DNA of 64,000 nucleotides from Pseudomonas sp. NKUCC02_KPG (GCF_019345465.1 NZ_JAHKRC010000020.1:41808-105807), one strand, 5' to 3'; positions 34,330 through 43,835 are shown, counted from the stretch's first letter. Notes: generated from the letters alone by a model not told the origin. Translations and numbers: made by a program.

Positions 34330-35708
34330 TGATGATGCGAATTAACGTGCTGTTGGTCGAAGACGATCACGCGTTGCGCGAAGCGCTGGCGGACACGCTA
34401 TTGCTGGCCGGTCACGGCTTTAAGGCGGTCAGCTCGGGGGAAGAAGCCCTGGCGGCGGTCACTTCGCAGGCGTTCAGCCTGGTGGTCAGTGACGTCAACA
34501 TGCCGGGCATGGATGGCCACCAGTTGCTCGCTCGCCTGCGCGCCTGTCAGCCCCAGTTGCCGGTGTTGCTGATGACGGCTCATGGCGCCGTGGAGCGGGC
34601 GGTGGATGCCATGCGCCAGGGGGCGGTGGACTATCTGGTCAAACCGTTTGAACCCAAGGCCTTGCTCGATCTGGTGGCTCGCCATGCCCTGGGCAGTCTG
34701 GGGGTGGCGGACACTGAAGGTCCGGTGGCGGTTGAGCCGGCCAGTGTCCAGCTGTTGGAGTTGGCGGCGCGGGTGGCGCGCAGTGATGCGACGGTGCTGA
34801 TCTCGGGCGAGTCGGGTACGGGTAAAGAAGTGCTGGCGCGTTATATCCACCAGCATTCCCGTCGGGTTGATCAGCCGTTTGTGGCGATCAACTGCGCGGC
34901 CATCCCCGACAACATGCTCGAAGCCACTCTGTTTGGTCATGAGAAAGGTGCCTTTACCGGCGCCATTGCGGCCCAGGCCGGCAAGTTTGAGCAGGCGGAT
35001 GGCGGCACCTTGCTGCTCGATGAAATTTCCGAAATGCCTCTGGGCCTGCAGGCAAAACTGCTGCGGGTGCTGCAAGAGCGCGAAGTGGAGCGGGTAGGCG
35101 GGCGCAAGCCGATTGTGCTGGATATCCGCGTGGTCGCCACCACCAACCGTGATCTGGCGGGCGAAGTGGCTGCGGGACGGTTTCGCGAGGATCTGTTCTA
35201 TCGCCTTTCAGTGTTTCCGCTGGCCTGGACCCCGCTGCGCGAGCGTACTGCCGACATCCTGCCGTTGGCTGAGCGGCTGCTGGCCAAGTACATCGGCAAA
35301 ATGAAGCACACGGCAGTCGGGTTTTCGCCGGATGCCCGGGCGTGCCTGGGCGCATACCCCTGGCCCGGTAATGTGCGCGAGCTGGATAACGCGATTCAGC
35401 GGGCGTTGATTTTGCAGCAGGGCGGCCAGATCGAAGCGGCAGATTTTTGCCTGGCAGGGCCTGTGGCCTGCGCGCCCTTGCCGGCACTGGCTTCGCCGGT
35501 CGAGATTGTGGAGTCGGCGGGGGCGCTGGGTGATGATCTGCGCCGACGTGAATTCCAGCTGATTATCGACACCTTGCGTGCCGAGCGGGGGCGACGCAAG
35601 GAAGCTTCCGAGCGCCTGGGCATCAGCCCGCGGACCTTGCGCTACAAGCTGGCGCAGATGCGCGATGCGGGGATGGATGTTGAGGCTTATCTGTTTGCCG
35701 CAACCTGA
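34329..35708 (+). CDS. fleR: Response regulator FleR
   Basis: A 459-residue NtrC-type regulator activating RpoN promoters of hook, basal-body and export genes. The receiver domain has the phosphoacceptor Asp in VVSDVNMPGMDG; the AAA+ domain has GESGTGKE and GAFTGA; the C-terminal HTH is RRKEASERLGISPRTLRYKL. Three consecutive ATG codons (34329, 34332, 34335) overlap or follow the fleS stop; the first is given. Confidence 0.97.
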   Translation: MMMRINVLLVEDDHALREALADTLLLAGHGFKAVSSGEEALAAVTSQAFSLVVSDVNMPGMDGHQLLARLRACQPQLPVLLMTAHGAVERAVDAMRQGAVDYLVKPFEPKALLDLVARHALGSLGVADTEGPVAVEPASVQLLELAARVARSDATVLISGESGTGKEVLARYIHQHSRRVDQPFVAINCAAIPDNMLEATLFGHEKGAFTGAIAAQAGKFEQADGGTLLLDEISEMPLGLQAKLLRVLQEREVERVGGRKPIVLDIRVVATTNRDLAGEVAAGRFREDLFYRLSVFPLAWTPLRERTADILPLAERLLAKYIGKMKHTAVGFSPDARACLGAYPWPGNVRELDNAIQRALILQQGGQIEAADFCLAGPVACAPLPALASPVEIVESAGALGDDLRRREFQLIIDTLRAERGRRKEASERLGISPRTLRYKLAQMRDAGMDVEAYLFAAT

Positions 35709-35726
35709 GAGCGCCACTAAACCAGT

Positions 35727-35811
35727 GTGGGAGCGGGCTTGCTCGCGATTTGATCGACGCGGGGCATCAGACGTTGCGCGGTGATGCCATCGCGGGCAAG
35801 CCCGCTCCCAC
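35727..35811. repeat. REP-type inverted repeat (GTGGGAGCGGGC family)
   Basis: GTGGGAGCGGGCTTGCTCGC with the opposite arm ending CCGCTCCCAC at 35811, between fleR and the fliE promoter. Confidence 0.9.
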
Positions 35812-35875
35812 AGGTTAGGTGTGATCCTTGTCTGCGACGTTTTGTAACGGTAATTGTTATAAAACGACAAAGAGC

Positions 35876-35892
35876 TGGCACCCTTGTTGCTA
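35876..35892 (+). promoter_or_regulatory. RpoN promoter of fliEFGHIJ
   Basis: TGGCACCCTTGTTGCTA fits TGGCAC-N5-TTGC; GG and GC are ten bases apart. It ends 61 bases before the fliE start. Confidence 0.9.
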
Positions 35893-35951
35893 TACCTCGG
35901 TAAGCGCTGTGAAAGTGTCAAAAAATTGCGGGTCGTCGGAGGCAGTTGTCC

Positions 35952-36284
35952 ATGAGCCAGGGTATTGAATTTAATCGATTGATGTTGGACATGCGGGCCA
36001 TGCAGATGGACGCCATGGCTCAGCCAAAATCGGCTGTGCAGGCGGTTCCCGAAGCCGGTGCCAGCAGCTTTTCCGACATGCTCGGCAATGCGATCAACAA
36101 GGTCAGCGACACGCAGCAGGCATCGAGCCAGTTGTCGAACGCATTCGAAATCGGCAAGACCGGCGTAGACCTGACGGATGTGATGATTGCTTCCCAGAAG
36201 GCCAGTGTTTCTTTCCAGGCGTTGACCCAAGTCCGTAACAAGCTGGTTCAGGCATACCAAGACATCATGCAGATGCCGGTTTAA
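35952..36284 (+). CDS. fliE: Flagellar hook-basal body protein FliE
   Basis: A 110-residue protein that joins the MS-ring to the rod and is the first export substrate. The conserved C-terminal half reads FEIGKTGVDLTDVMIASQKASVSFQALTQVRNKLVQAYQDIM. The ATG at 35952 follows CGGAGG; a TTG six bases upstream is unlikely. First gene of fliEFGHIJ. Confidence 0.95.
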   Translation: MSQGIEFNRLMLDMRAMQMDAMAQPKSAVQAVPEAGASSFSDMLGNAINKVSDTQQASSQLSNAFEIGKTGVDLTDVMIASQKASVSFQALTQVRNKLVQAYQDIMQMPV

Positions 36285-36299
36285 GGGCGATATCAAGTC

Positions 36300-38087
36300 A
36301 TGGCAGATGCACTCCCGGATAACGTTCCGGCCCAAACAGGCCCAGCCGGCGGCAAGCCGCCGCTGTTTGGCCTGTCTTTTCTGGACAACCTGGCCGATAT
36401 GACCATGCTGCGTCAGGTCGGCCTGATGGTCGGCCTGGCGGCGAGCGTGGCCATTGGTTTTGCCGTTGTGTTGTGGTCCCAGCAACCCGATTACCGGCCG
36501 CTGTATGGCAGCCTGGCCGGTATGGATGCCAAGCAGGTCATGGAAACCCTGGCCTCCGCCGACATTGCCTACACCGTTGAGCCCAACTCGGGCGCCTTGC
36601 TGGTCAAGGCCGACGACATTGCCCGTGCCCGACTGAAACTGGCGGCCGCAGGCGTCACGCCGACCGACAGCAATATCGGTTTCGAAATCCTCGACAAGGA
36701 CCAGGGCCTGGGCACCAGCCAGTTCATGGAGGCCACGCGTTATCGTCGAGGTCTGGAAGGCGAGTTGGCGCGCACCATTTCCAGCCTCAATAACGTCAAG
36801 GGTGCACGGGTTCACCTGGCGATTCCCAAAAGCTCGGTGTTCGTGCGCGATGAGCGCAGGCCCAGTGCGTCGGTCCTGGTTGAACTCTACGCGGGCCGCT
36901 CGCTGGAGCCGGGCCAGGTGCTGGCGATCGTCAATCTGGTCGCCACCAGCGTGCCTGAATTGAGCAAGTCCCAGATCACCGTGGTCGACCAAAAAGGCAA
37001 TCTGCTTTCGGATCAGGGTGAAAACTCCGAACTGACCATGGCCGGCAAGCAGTTCGACTACAGCCGCCGCATGGAAGGCATGTTGACTCAGCGCGTGCAC
37101 AACATCTTGCAGCCGGTGCTGGGCAATGACCGTTACAAGGCAGAAGTGTCGGCCGATGTGGATTTCAGTGCCGTCGAGTCCACCTCCGAGCAGTTCAACC
37201 CCGATCAACCGGCGCTGCGCAGCGAGCAATCGACCAGCGAGCAACGCACCGCCAGCAATGGCCCCCAAGGCGTGCCCGGTGCCTTGAGCAATCAGCCGCC
37301 GAGCCCGGCCACCGCCCCTCAGCAAACCGGCCAGGGCGCCGCCGCAGCGGGCATGATCCAACCGGGTCAGCCTTTGCTCGATGCCAACGGTCAGCAAATT
37401 ATGGACCCGGGCACCGGCCAGCCAATGCTGGCACCGTACCCGGCAGACAAGCGCTCGCAATCGACCCGCAACTTCGAGCTGGACCGCTCCATCAGCCACA
37501 CCAAGCAGCAGCAGGGCAGGGTCAATCGCCTGTCGGTGGCGGTGGTGATCGACGACAAGATCAGCGTCAACCCGGCCAACGGTGAAATCACCCAGGTACC
37601 GTGGAGCACCGATCAACTGGCACGCTTTACCCGCCTGGTGCAGGACGCCGTGGGTTTTGATGCCAGCCGTGGCGACAGTGTCAGTGTGATCAACGTACCG
37701 TTCTCCACCGAGCGCGCCGAAGTGATCGCCGACATCCCGTTCTATTCGCAGCCCTGGTTCTGGGATGTGGTCAAACAAGTACTGGGCGTGCTGTTTATTC
37801 TGGTGCTGGTGTTTGGTGTGTTGCGCCCGGTGCTCAACAACATCACCGGCAACGGTCGCAACAAGCAAGTGGCAGGCATTGGCAGCGATGCCGAGATGGG
37901 CGGCCCGGGCGGACTCGATCGTGAGTTGGCCAACGACCGTGTCAGCCTCAGCGGTCCGCAGAGCATCATGTTGCCAAGCCCGAGCGAAGGCTATGACGCT
38001 CAGTTGAACGCAATCAAGAGTCTGGTCGCAGAAGATCCGGGCCGTGTGGCCCAGGTAGTAAAAGAGTGGATCAATGCCGATGAGTGA
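36300..38087 (+). CDS. fliF: Flagellar MS-ring protein FliF
   Basis: A 595-residue inner-membrane ring protein on which the motor is built. Two membrane helices flank a large periplasmic part: about residues 38-60 and 490-512. Motifs include ATRYRRGLEGELARTISSL and VKGARVHLAIPKSSVFVRD, with a proline/glutamine-rich linker around residues 310-385. The C-terminal cytoplasmic tail binds FliG. Ends eight bases past the fliG start. Confidence 0.97.
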   Translation: MADALPDNVPAQTGPAGGKPPLFGLSFLDNLADMTMLRQVGLMVGLAASVAIGFAVVLWSQQPDYRPLYGSLAGMDAKQVMETLASADIAYTVEPNSGALLVKADDIARARLKLAAAGVTPTDSNIGFEILDKDQGLGTSQFMEATRYRRGLEGELARTISSLNNVKGARVHLAIPKSSVFVRDERRPSASVLVELYAGRSLEPGQVLAIVNLVATSVPELSKSQITVVDQKGNLLSDQGENSELTMAGKQFDYSRRMEGMLTQRVHNILQPVLGNDRYKAEVSADVDFSAVESTSEQFNPDQPALRSEQSTSEQRTASNGPQGVPGALSNQPPSPATAPQQTGQGAAAAGMIQPGQPLLDANGQQIMDPGTGQPMLAPYPADKRSQSTRNFELDRSISHTKQQQGRVNRLSVAVVIDDKISVNPANGEITQVPWSTDQLARFTRLVQDAVGFDASRGDSVSVINVPFSTERAEVIADIPFYSQPWFWDVVKQVLGVLFILVLVFGVLRPVLNNITGNGRNKQVAGIGSDAEMGGPGGLDRELANDRVSLSGPQSIMLPSPSEGYDAQLNAIKSLVAEDPGRVAQVVKEWINADE

Positions 38088-39102
38088 TAACCGTGCGGGC
38101 GCCAACGCCAAGTTGACCCGGGTCGACAAGGCCGCCATTTTGCTGCTGTCCCTGGGCGAATCCGACGCGGCCCAGGTGCTGCGCCACATGGGCCCCAAAG
38201 AGGTCCAGCGGGTGGGGGTGGCGATGGCGCAAATGCGCAACGTTCACCGTGAGCAGGTCGAGCAGGTGATGAGCGAGTTCGTCGAGATCGTCGGCGACCA
38301 GACCAGCCTTGGCGTGGGGTCGGACAGCTACATTCGCAAAATGCTCACCTCGGCCCTGGGCGAAGACAAGGCCAACGGCCTGATCGACCGCATCCTGCTG
38401 GGTGGCAACACCAGTGGCCTCGACAGCCTGAAGTGGATGGAACCGCGTGCCGTGGCCGACGTGATCCGCTTCGAGCACCCGCAAATCCAGGCCATTGTGG
38501 TGGCGTATCTGGACCCGGACCAGGCGGGTGAAGTGCTGGGTCACTTCGACCAGAAGGCGCGCCTGGACATCATCCTGCGGGTTTCGTCGCTCAATACCGT
38601 GCAGCCGGCGGCGCTCAAAGAGCTGAACCAGATCCTCGAAAAACAGTTCTCCGGCAACTCCAATGCGGCGCGCACCTCTCTGGGCGGCGTCAAGCGGGCG
38701 GCCGACATCATGAACTTCCTCGACAGCTCGATGGAATCCCAGTTGATGGATTCGATCCGCGATATCGACGAAGACCTCTCGGGTCAGATCGAAGACCTGA
38801 TGTTCGTGTTCAACAACCTGGCCGATGTAGACGACCGGGGGATCCAGGCGTTGCTGCGCGAGGTGTCCTCGGACGTGCTGGTGCTGGCGCTCAAGGGCTC
38901 CGACGAGAACGTGCAGGAAAAAATCTTCAAGAACATGTCCAAGCGCGCGGCCGAACTGTTGCGTGACGACCTGGAAGCCAAGGGCCCGGTACGTGTCAGT
39001 GATGTTGAAACTGCGCAGAAAGAAATCCTCACCATCGCCCGCCGTATGGCCGAAGCCGGAGACATTGTTCTCGGCGGGAAGGGCGGCGAAGAGATGATCT
39101 AA
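38080..39102 (+). CDS. fliG: Flagellar motor switch protein FliG
   Basis: A 340-residue rotor protein that touches the stator and controls rotation direction. Conserved parts: DKAAILLLSLGESDAAQVLRHM (N), EHPQIQAIVVAYLDPDQAGEVL (middle, EHPQ motif) and the charged C-terminal helix near DVLVLALKGSDENVQEKIFKNMSKRA. I start at ATG 38080 (MSDNRAG), aligning with P. aeruginosa; ATG 38074 is a possible alternative. Overlaps fliF by eight bases. Confidence 0.97.
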   Translation: MSDNRAGANAKLTRVDKAAILLLSLGESDAAQVLRHMGPKEVQRVGVAMAQMRNVHREQVEQVMSEFVEIVGDQTSLGVGSDSYIRKMLTSALGEDKANGLIDRILLGGNTSGLDSLKWMEPRAVADVIRFEHPQIQAIVVAYLDPDQAGEVLGHFDQKARLDIILRVSSLNTVQPAALKELNQILEKQFSGNSNAARTSLGGVKRAADIMNFLDSSMESQLMDSIRDIDEDLSGQIEDLMFVFNNLADVDDRGIQALLREVSSDVLVLALKGSDENVQEKIFKNMSKRAAELLRDDLEAKGPVRVSDVETAQKEILTIARRMAEAGDIVLGGKGGEEMI

Positions 39103-39861
39103 GTGAGCAGCGGTGACTCTCCCGGAGATGTGATCCGGGCCAAGGATGTGGGTGCCTTCGATGTATGGGGCCTGCCCAGCTTTGACCCTTGGCGCGAGCC
39201 CGAAGAGCCTGAGCCCGAGCCGGTCGAAGAGCTGCCGGTGGAAAGCGAAGAAGTGCCGCTGGATGAAGTCCAGCCACTGACCCTCGAAGAACTCGAAAGC
39301 ATTCGCCAGGAGGCCTGGAACGAAGGCTTTGCCACGGGCGAAAAAGAAGGTTTTCACAGCACTCAGCTCAAGGTTCGCCAGGAAGCCGAGGTTGCCCTGA
39401 GCGCCAGGGTGGCCAGCCTTGAACGCTTGATGAACAGCTTGCTGGCGCCGCTTGCCGAGCAGGACCAACAACTTGAAAAAGCCATGGTCGGGCTGGTCGA
39501 GCACATGACCCGGCAAGTGATCCAGCGTGAGCTCAAAACCGATTCGACCCAGATCGAGAAAGTGCTGCGCGAGGGTTTGAAGCTGTTGCCGATGGGTGCC
39601 GAGAACATTCGGCTGTTCATCAATCCGCAGGATTTCGATCAGATCAAGGCCTTGCGCGAGCGCCACGACGAACACTGGCGGATTGTCGAAGACGACACCC
39701 TGCAGCCCGGCGGTTGCCGGATTGAAACCGAGCACAGCCGCATCGATGCCAGCATCGAAACCCGTATCAAACAGGCCATGAACCAGTTGCTCGACCAGCT
39801 CCACGAGCAGTCGCTGCATCCGGCGGCGCCTGACATCGACATCGACCTCGATGCACCTTAA
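39103..39861 (+). CDS. fliH: Flagellar export regulator FliH
   Basis: A 252-residue stator-like regulator of the FliI ATPase. It starts with GTG immediately after the fliG stop, has a WG-LPSFDPW motif near residues 22-31, an acidic region, a coiled coil with GxxxG-like spacing (EAWNEGFATGEKEGF) and the V1/F1-delta-like C-terminal domain. Overlaps fliI by 11 bases. Confidence 0.95.
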   Translation: MSSGDSPGDVIRAKDVGAFDVWGLPSFDPWREPEEPEPEPVEELPVESEEVPLDEVQPLTLEELESIRQEAWNEGFATGEKEGFHSTQLKVRQEAEVALSARVASLERLMNSLLAPLAEQDQQLEKAMVGLVEHMTRQVIQRELKTDSTQIEKVLREGLKLLPMGAENIRLFINPQDFDQIKALRERHDEHWRIVEDDTLQPGGCRIETEHSRIDASIETRIKQAMNQLLDQLHEQSLHPAAPDIDIDLDAP

Positions 39862-41209
39862 GCGCACCAGCTTTGCCAAGCGCCTGAGCACCTATGCCCC
39901 GGCTGTGTCTTTGCCTGCGCAGCCGGTGGTTGAAGGCCGATTGCTGCGCATGGTTGGCCTGACCCTTGAAGCCGAAGGCCTGCGCGCCGCCATGGGCAGT
40001 CGTTGCCTGGTGATCAACGACGACAGTTTTCACCCGGTGGAAGTCGAAGCCGAGGTGATGGGCTTCTCCGGTGGCAAAATCTTCCTGATGCCCGTGGGCA
40101 GCGTCGCCGGGATCGCGCCGGGCGCCCGTGTGGTGCCCCTGGCCGATAATGGCCGCCTGCCGATGGGCATGAGCATGCTCGGTCGGGTGCTTGACGGCGC
40201 CGGGCGTGCACTGGATGGCAAAGGGCCGATGAAGGCCGAAGACTGGGTACCGATGGACGGGCCTGCCATCAACCCCCTCAAGCGTGACCCGATCAGCGTG
40301 CCGCTGGACGTGGGCATTCGCAGCATCAACGGTTTATTGACGGTCGGGCGCGGCCAGCGTCTGGGCCTGTTTGCCGGTACGGGCGTGGGCAAGAGTGTGC
40401 TGCTGGGGATGATGACCCGTTTTACCGAGGCCGACATTATCGTGGTTGGCCTGATCGGTGAGCGGGGTCGTGAGGTAAAGGAATTTATCGAGCATATCCT
40501 CGGCACCGAAGGCCTCAAGCGCTCGGTGGTCGTGGCATCGCCTGCCGATGACGCGCCGCTGATGCGTTTGCGTGCAGCCATGTACTGCACGCGAATCGCC
40601 GAATATTTTCGCGACAAGGGCAAGAATGTCCTGTTGCTGATGGACTCCCTGACCCGATTCGCCCAGGCCCAGCGGGAAATCGCCCTGGCCATTGGCGAGC
40701 CGCCAGCGACCAAGGGCTATCCGCCTTCGGTGTTCGCCAAACTGCCCAAGCTGGTGGAGCGGGCCGGTAATGCCGAGGCCGGTGGCGGTTCGATCACGGC
40801 GTTCTACACCGTGCTCTCTGAAGGCGATGACCAGCAGGACCCCATCGCCGACTCGGCGCGGGGCGTGCTCGACGGCCATATCGTGTTGTCCCGGCGCCTG
40901 GCCGAAGAAGGGCATTACCCGGCCATCGATATTGAAGCGTCCATCAGCCGGGTCATGCCGTCGGTGGTCACGCCAGAACACATGCGTCGTGCGCAGCAGT
41001 TCAAACAGCTGTGGTCCCGCTTCCAGCAAGCACGCGACCTGATCAGCGTGGGCGCCTATGTGCCGGGTGGCGACCGTGAAACCGATACCGCCATTGCCTT
41101 GCAACCGGCAATGGTGGCGTACCTGCGCCAAGGGCTGAACGACAACATCAGCCTGGCCGAGAGCGGCGGGCATCTGGGCAGCATCTTCGCCCCGGCAGAG
41201 GGTGGTTAA
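39851..41209 (+). CDS. fliI: Flagellum-specific ATPase FliI
   Basis: A 452-residue F1-beta-like ATPase that drives flagellar export. Walker A is GTGVGKS at 176-182; VVGLIGERGREVKEF, LLLMDSLTRFAQAQREI and TKGYPPSVFAKLPKL are the family motifs. The ATG overlaps the fliH 3' end. Confidence 0.97.
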   Translation: MHLKRTSFAKRLSTYAPAVSLPAQPVVEGRLLRMVGLTLEAEGLRAAMGSRCLVINDDSFHPVEVEAEVMGFSGGKIFLMPVGSVAGIAPGARVVPLADNGRLPMGMSMLGRVLDGAGRALDGKGPMKAEDWVPMDGPAINPLKRDPISVPLDVGIRSINGLLTVGRGQRLGLFAGTGVGKSVLLGMMTRFTEADIIVVGLIGERGREVKEFIEHILGTEGLKRSVVVASPADDAPLMRLRAAMYCTRIAEYFRDKGKNVLLLMDSLTRFAQAQREIALAIGEPPATKGYPPSVFAKLPKLVERAGNAEAGGGSITAFYTVLSEGDDQQDPIADSARGVLDGHIVLSRRLAEEGHYPAIDIEASISRVMPSVVTPEHMRRAQQFKQLWSRFQQARDLISVGAYVPGGDRETDTAIALQPAMVAYLRQGLNDNISLAESGGHLGSIFAPAEGG

Positions 41210-41215
41210 TCGACG

Positions 41216-41668
41216 ATGGCCGGTGATTCAAGGGCAGTGCGCCTGGCGCCAGTGGTCGATATGGCCGAAAAGACCGAGAAGGCGGCGGCCCAGCGATTGG
41301 GGCACTTTCAAGGGCAGGTCAACCTGGCGAACAGCAAGCTGGGGGACCTGGAAAACTTCCGTGGCGAGTACCAGGCGCAGTGGGTTGATCGCGGCAGCCA
41401 GGGCGTGTCGGGCCAATGGCTGCGCAACTATCAATATTTCCTTGGCCAGCTGGAAACCGCCGTCGGCCAGCAGCGCCAGAGTCTGGTGTGGCATCAGAAC
41501 AACCTCGACAAGGCCCGTGAGACGTGGCAGACGGCCTATGCCCGCGTCGAGGGGCTGCGCAAGCTGGTTCAGCGTTACGCCGACGAAGCCCGCCAGCTGG
41601 AAGACAAGCGCGAGCAAAAATTGATGGACGAGTTGTCCCAGCGATTGCCGCGAAAAGACGTGTACTGA
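41216..41668 (+). CDS. fliJ: Flagellar export chaperone FliJ
   Basis: A 150-residue coiled-coil protein that works with FliI and FlhA to engage export substrates. It is charged and helical throughout (LGHFQGQVNLANSKLGDLENF; DKARETWQTAYARVEGLRKL), as in other FliJ proteins. Six bases after fliI; last gene of this operon. Confidence 0.95.
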   Translation: MAGDSRAVRLAPVVDMAEKTEKAAAQRLGHFQGQVNLANSKLGDLENFRGEYQAQWVDRGSQGVSGQWLRNYQYFLGQLETAVGQQRQSLVWHQNNLDKARETWQTAYARVEGLRKLVQRYADEARQLEDKREQKLMDELSQRLPRKDVY

Positions 41669-41720
41669 CCCCTCTACACAAAGCGTCTATAGTTGCTGGG
41701 ACAACCTCGGGAGCATCCAC

Positions 41721-42026
41721 ATGGCAGTGATATCTGAAGTCTCCGAAGATGGCAGCAAGCTGACAATCGCAATCAAGGGCCGGTTCGACTTTGCCAAACA
41801 TCAGGAATTTCGCAGCGCCTATGAGGAATTGAACCCCAAGCCCGCTTGCGTGGTAGTGGATTTGAAAGACGCGACCTACCTCGACAGTTCGGCGCTGGGC
41901 ATGTTGTTGCTGTTACGCGAGCACGCCGGTGGCGATGAGTCGGATATCCGGGTAGTCAACAGCAGTCCGGATGTGCGCAAGATTCTCGGTATTTCCAACT
42001 TTGACAAGCTGTTCGATATCAATTGA
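41721..42026 (+). CDS. STAS-domain anti-sigma-factor antagonist (HsbA-like)
   Basis: A 101-residue STAS domain protein with the phosphorylatable Ser in TYLDSSALGMLLLL (S56/S57). Such proteins bind anti-sigma factors when unphosphorylated. HsbA, the P. aeruginosa homologue, binds the anti-sigma factor FlgM and the diguanylate cyclase HsbD, linking motility and biofilm. Here the gene follows fliJ and is followed by a PP2C phosphatase (which would dephosphorylate it) and an Hpt protein. CGGGAG precedes the ATG. Confidence 0.85.
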   Translation: MAVISEVSEDGSKLTIAIKGRFDFAKHQEFRSAYEELNPKPACVVVDLKDATYLDSSALGMLLLLREHAGGDESDIRVVNSSPDVRKILGISNFDKLFDIN

Positions 42027-42034
42027 GCCGCTCA

Positions 42035-43366
42035 ATGGAGCGCCTGCGGCGCTTGCAGCAAACCGTGCTGCAGCAGCGTGACTTGATAGCCGAGCACAAC
42101 GATTACCTGCTCAACGAGCAGCGGGTAGCCAAGGCGGTATTTGATCGGGTGGCGCATTCAGGGTGTCTGGATGCCCCCAATATCCGCTTCTTGCAATCGC
42201 CCTATGCCTTGTTCAATGGTGATCTGTTATTGGCGGCCTACACCCCCGCCGGGGATACCCACCTGCTGCTCGCTGATTTCACCGGCCACGGTCTTCCTGC
42301 GGCCATTGGCGCAATGCCACTGGCCGAGGTGTTCTACAGCATGACGGCCAAAGGCTATGGCCTGGCCGAAATCCTCCGTGAAATGAACGCCAAGCTTAAG
42401 CGCATCCTGCCCGTCGACATGTTCTGCTGCGCCACGTTGCTGTGTGTCAGTGCCCAGCGCCGTTGTGTCGAGGTCTGGAATGGCGGGATGCCCGACGGTT
42501 ACTTGCAGTCCGGTGGTGAGCGTACGGCATTGACGTCGCAACACCTGCCGCTGGGGGTGTTGCGCGCTGAAGTGTTTGACCATGCCACTCAAGTCTTTGC
42601 GATGCTGCCCGGTGATCAGGTGTTTTTGTTGACCGACGGCGTGATCGATACCTGTGGCCCGGATCAGCAACTGTTCGGGGTTGAACGTCTGGAGCGGGTG
42701 CTCGATGCCAATCGCCATCCGCTGCAACTGATTGCCGAGGTCGAACAGGCGTTGCGCGATTTTCAGGGGCGGGCCCGGGATGACGTGAGCATGGTGCATA
42801 TCACCTCACAATTGCCGCAGTTTCTGGGTGTGCCAGCCATCGTCTATTCAGACAGCGGCCAATGCAGCCCGCGGGACTGGTCGTCCCGTTTCGAGTTTCG
42901 GGCGCGAACCCTGCAACAGTTCAATCCACTGCCTTTCTTGCTGCAATTGCTGATGGAGGTCCACGGATTGCGTGCCCAGGGGCCGGTGATCCATGCGGTG
43001 CTGTCCGAGCTTTACAATAATGCCCTGGAACACGGGGTGCTGGGCCTCGACTCTCGGCTCAAGCGCGATACAGAAGGGTTTGCCCATTATTACCAGCAGC
43101 GCAGGGAGCGCTTGGCGACCCTCAAAAGCGGATTTGTGCGGGTGTCGTTGCAGGTCGAGCCGATCGGGGAGAGCGGACGCCTGTTTATCCAGGTTGAAGA
43201 CAGTGGTGCCGGCTTTGATGTCGACAAAGTCATGTCCAGACCCCTTGATTCAGACCGTCTGTCGGGGCGTGGCGTGAGTTTGGTCCGGCAACTGTGCCCT
43301 GCGGCCCGCTGGGCACCTGATGGCCGCAGTGCGACCGTAGAGTTTTCATGGGGGGGTCTGGCATAA
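42035..43366 (+). CDS. SpoIIE/PP2C-type phosphatase with C-terminal ATPase/kinase domain (HsbR-like, no receiver)
   Basis: A 443-residue protein (447 from the TTG at 42023). After a short N-terminal coiled coil (RLQQTVLQQRDLIAEHNDYL), it has a PP2C-SpoIIE phosphatase domain (about 45-255, with LLLADFTGHGLPAA, LLTDGVIDTCG and ARDDVSMVHI) and a HATPase-c/RsbW-like kinase domain (about 300-443, ELYNNALEHGV, EDSGAGFDVD). HsbR-type proteins in other pseudomonads have an extra N-terminal receiver domain; none is encoded here, and the preceding gene ends at 42026. It would set the phosphorylation of the STAS protein. Confidence 0.8.
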   Translation: MERLRRLQQTVLQQRDLIAEHNDYLLNEQRVAKAVFDRVAHSGCLDAPNIRFLQSPYALFNGDLLLAAYTPAGDTHLLLADFTGHGLPAAIGAMPLAEVFYSMTAKGYGLAEILREMNAKLKRILPVDMFCCATLLCVSAQRRCVEVWNGGMPDGYLQSGGERTALTSQHLPLGVLRAEVFDHATQVFAMLPGDQVFLLTDGVIDTCGPDQQLFGVERLERVLDANRHPLQLIAEVEQALRDFQGRARDDVSMVHITSQLPQFLGVPAIVYSDSGQCSPRDWSSRFEFRARTLQQFNPLPFLLQLLMEVHGLRAQGPVIHAVLSELYNNALEHGVLGLDSRLKRDTEGFAHYYQQRRERLATLKSGFVRVSLQVEPIGESGRLFIQVEDSGAGFDVDKVMSRPLDSDRLSGRGVSLVRQLCPAARWAPDGRSATVEFSWGGLA

Positions 43367-43396
43367 TCCGGCCATTCTTGATCAAGGAGTGAACAA

Positions 43397-43759
43397 GTGT
43401 CTGACATTCATATGGATCCGAAAGTGGTCGATGCGTTGCGAGACGTGATGGAGGGCGGTTTTGCAGACCTGCTCGATACCTTCCTCTCTGACTCCGAAGA
43501 GCGCATGGGGCAATTGCACAACACCCGCGAAGCCGACGACCTGACACTGGTTGCCCACAGCTTTAAAGGCAGCAGCAGCAACATGGGTGCCATTCGTTTG
43601 GCGCACTTGTGCGGCCTGCTCGAAGAGCGTGCGCAAAAGAAGCAACTGGCCGGTATCCAGGAGCTGGTGATCAAGATCGACGATGAATACCAGATGGTTC
43701 GGCGACTTTATCGTGCCGAGCGCCATCGCTCAGGGCCTCCGTATTTTGTGATCAGCTGA
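43397..43759 (+). CDS. Histidine phosphotransfer (Hpt) protein
   Basis: A 120-residue Hpt domain with the phosphorylated His at H54 (LVAHSFKGSSSNMGA). It starts with GTG after AAGGAG. In this three-gene module an Hpt would normally pass phosphate to a receiver domain of the neighbouring phosphatase; that receiver is missing here, so its partner may be elsewhere. Confidence 0.85.
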   Translation: MSDIHMDPKVVDALRDVMEGGFADLLDTFLSDSEERMGQLHNTREADDLTLVAHSFKGSSSNMGAIRLAHLCGLLEERAQKKQLAGIQELVIKIDDEYQMVRRLYRAERHRSGPPYFVIS

Positions 43760-43770
43760 TTGCGCAAAGC

Positions 43771-43786
43771 TGGCCCAAACCTTGCT
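43771..43786 (+). promoter_or_regulatory. RpoN promoter of fliK
   Basis: TGGCCCAAACCTTGCT with GG and GC ten bases apart, ending 50 bases before the fliK start. Confidence 0.75.
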
Positions 43787-43835
43787 CTGACTCTCTGACC
43801 TGTACCTATGCCTGCCGTACAGCGGAGACCCGTTA

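Noticed and set aside
35208..38240. 1010-codon open frame on the minus strand
   Set aside because: It lies antisense to fleR, fliE and fliF, which have clear family motifs; long antisense frames are common in high-GC DNA.
38071..39891. 606-codon open frame on the minus strand
   Set aside because: Antisense to fliG and fliH; composition artefact with no recognisable protein features.
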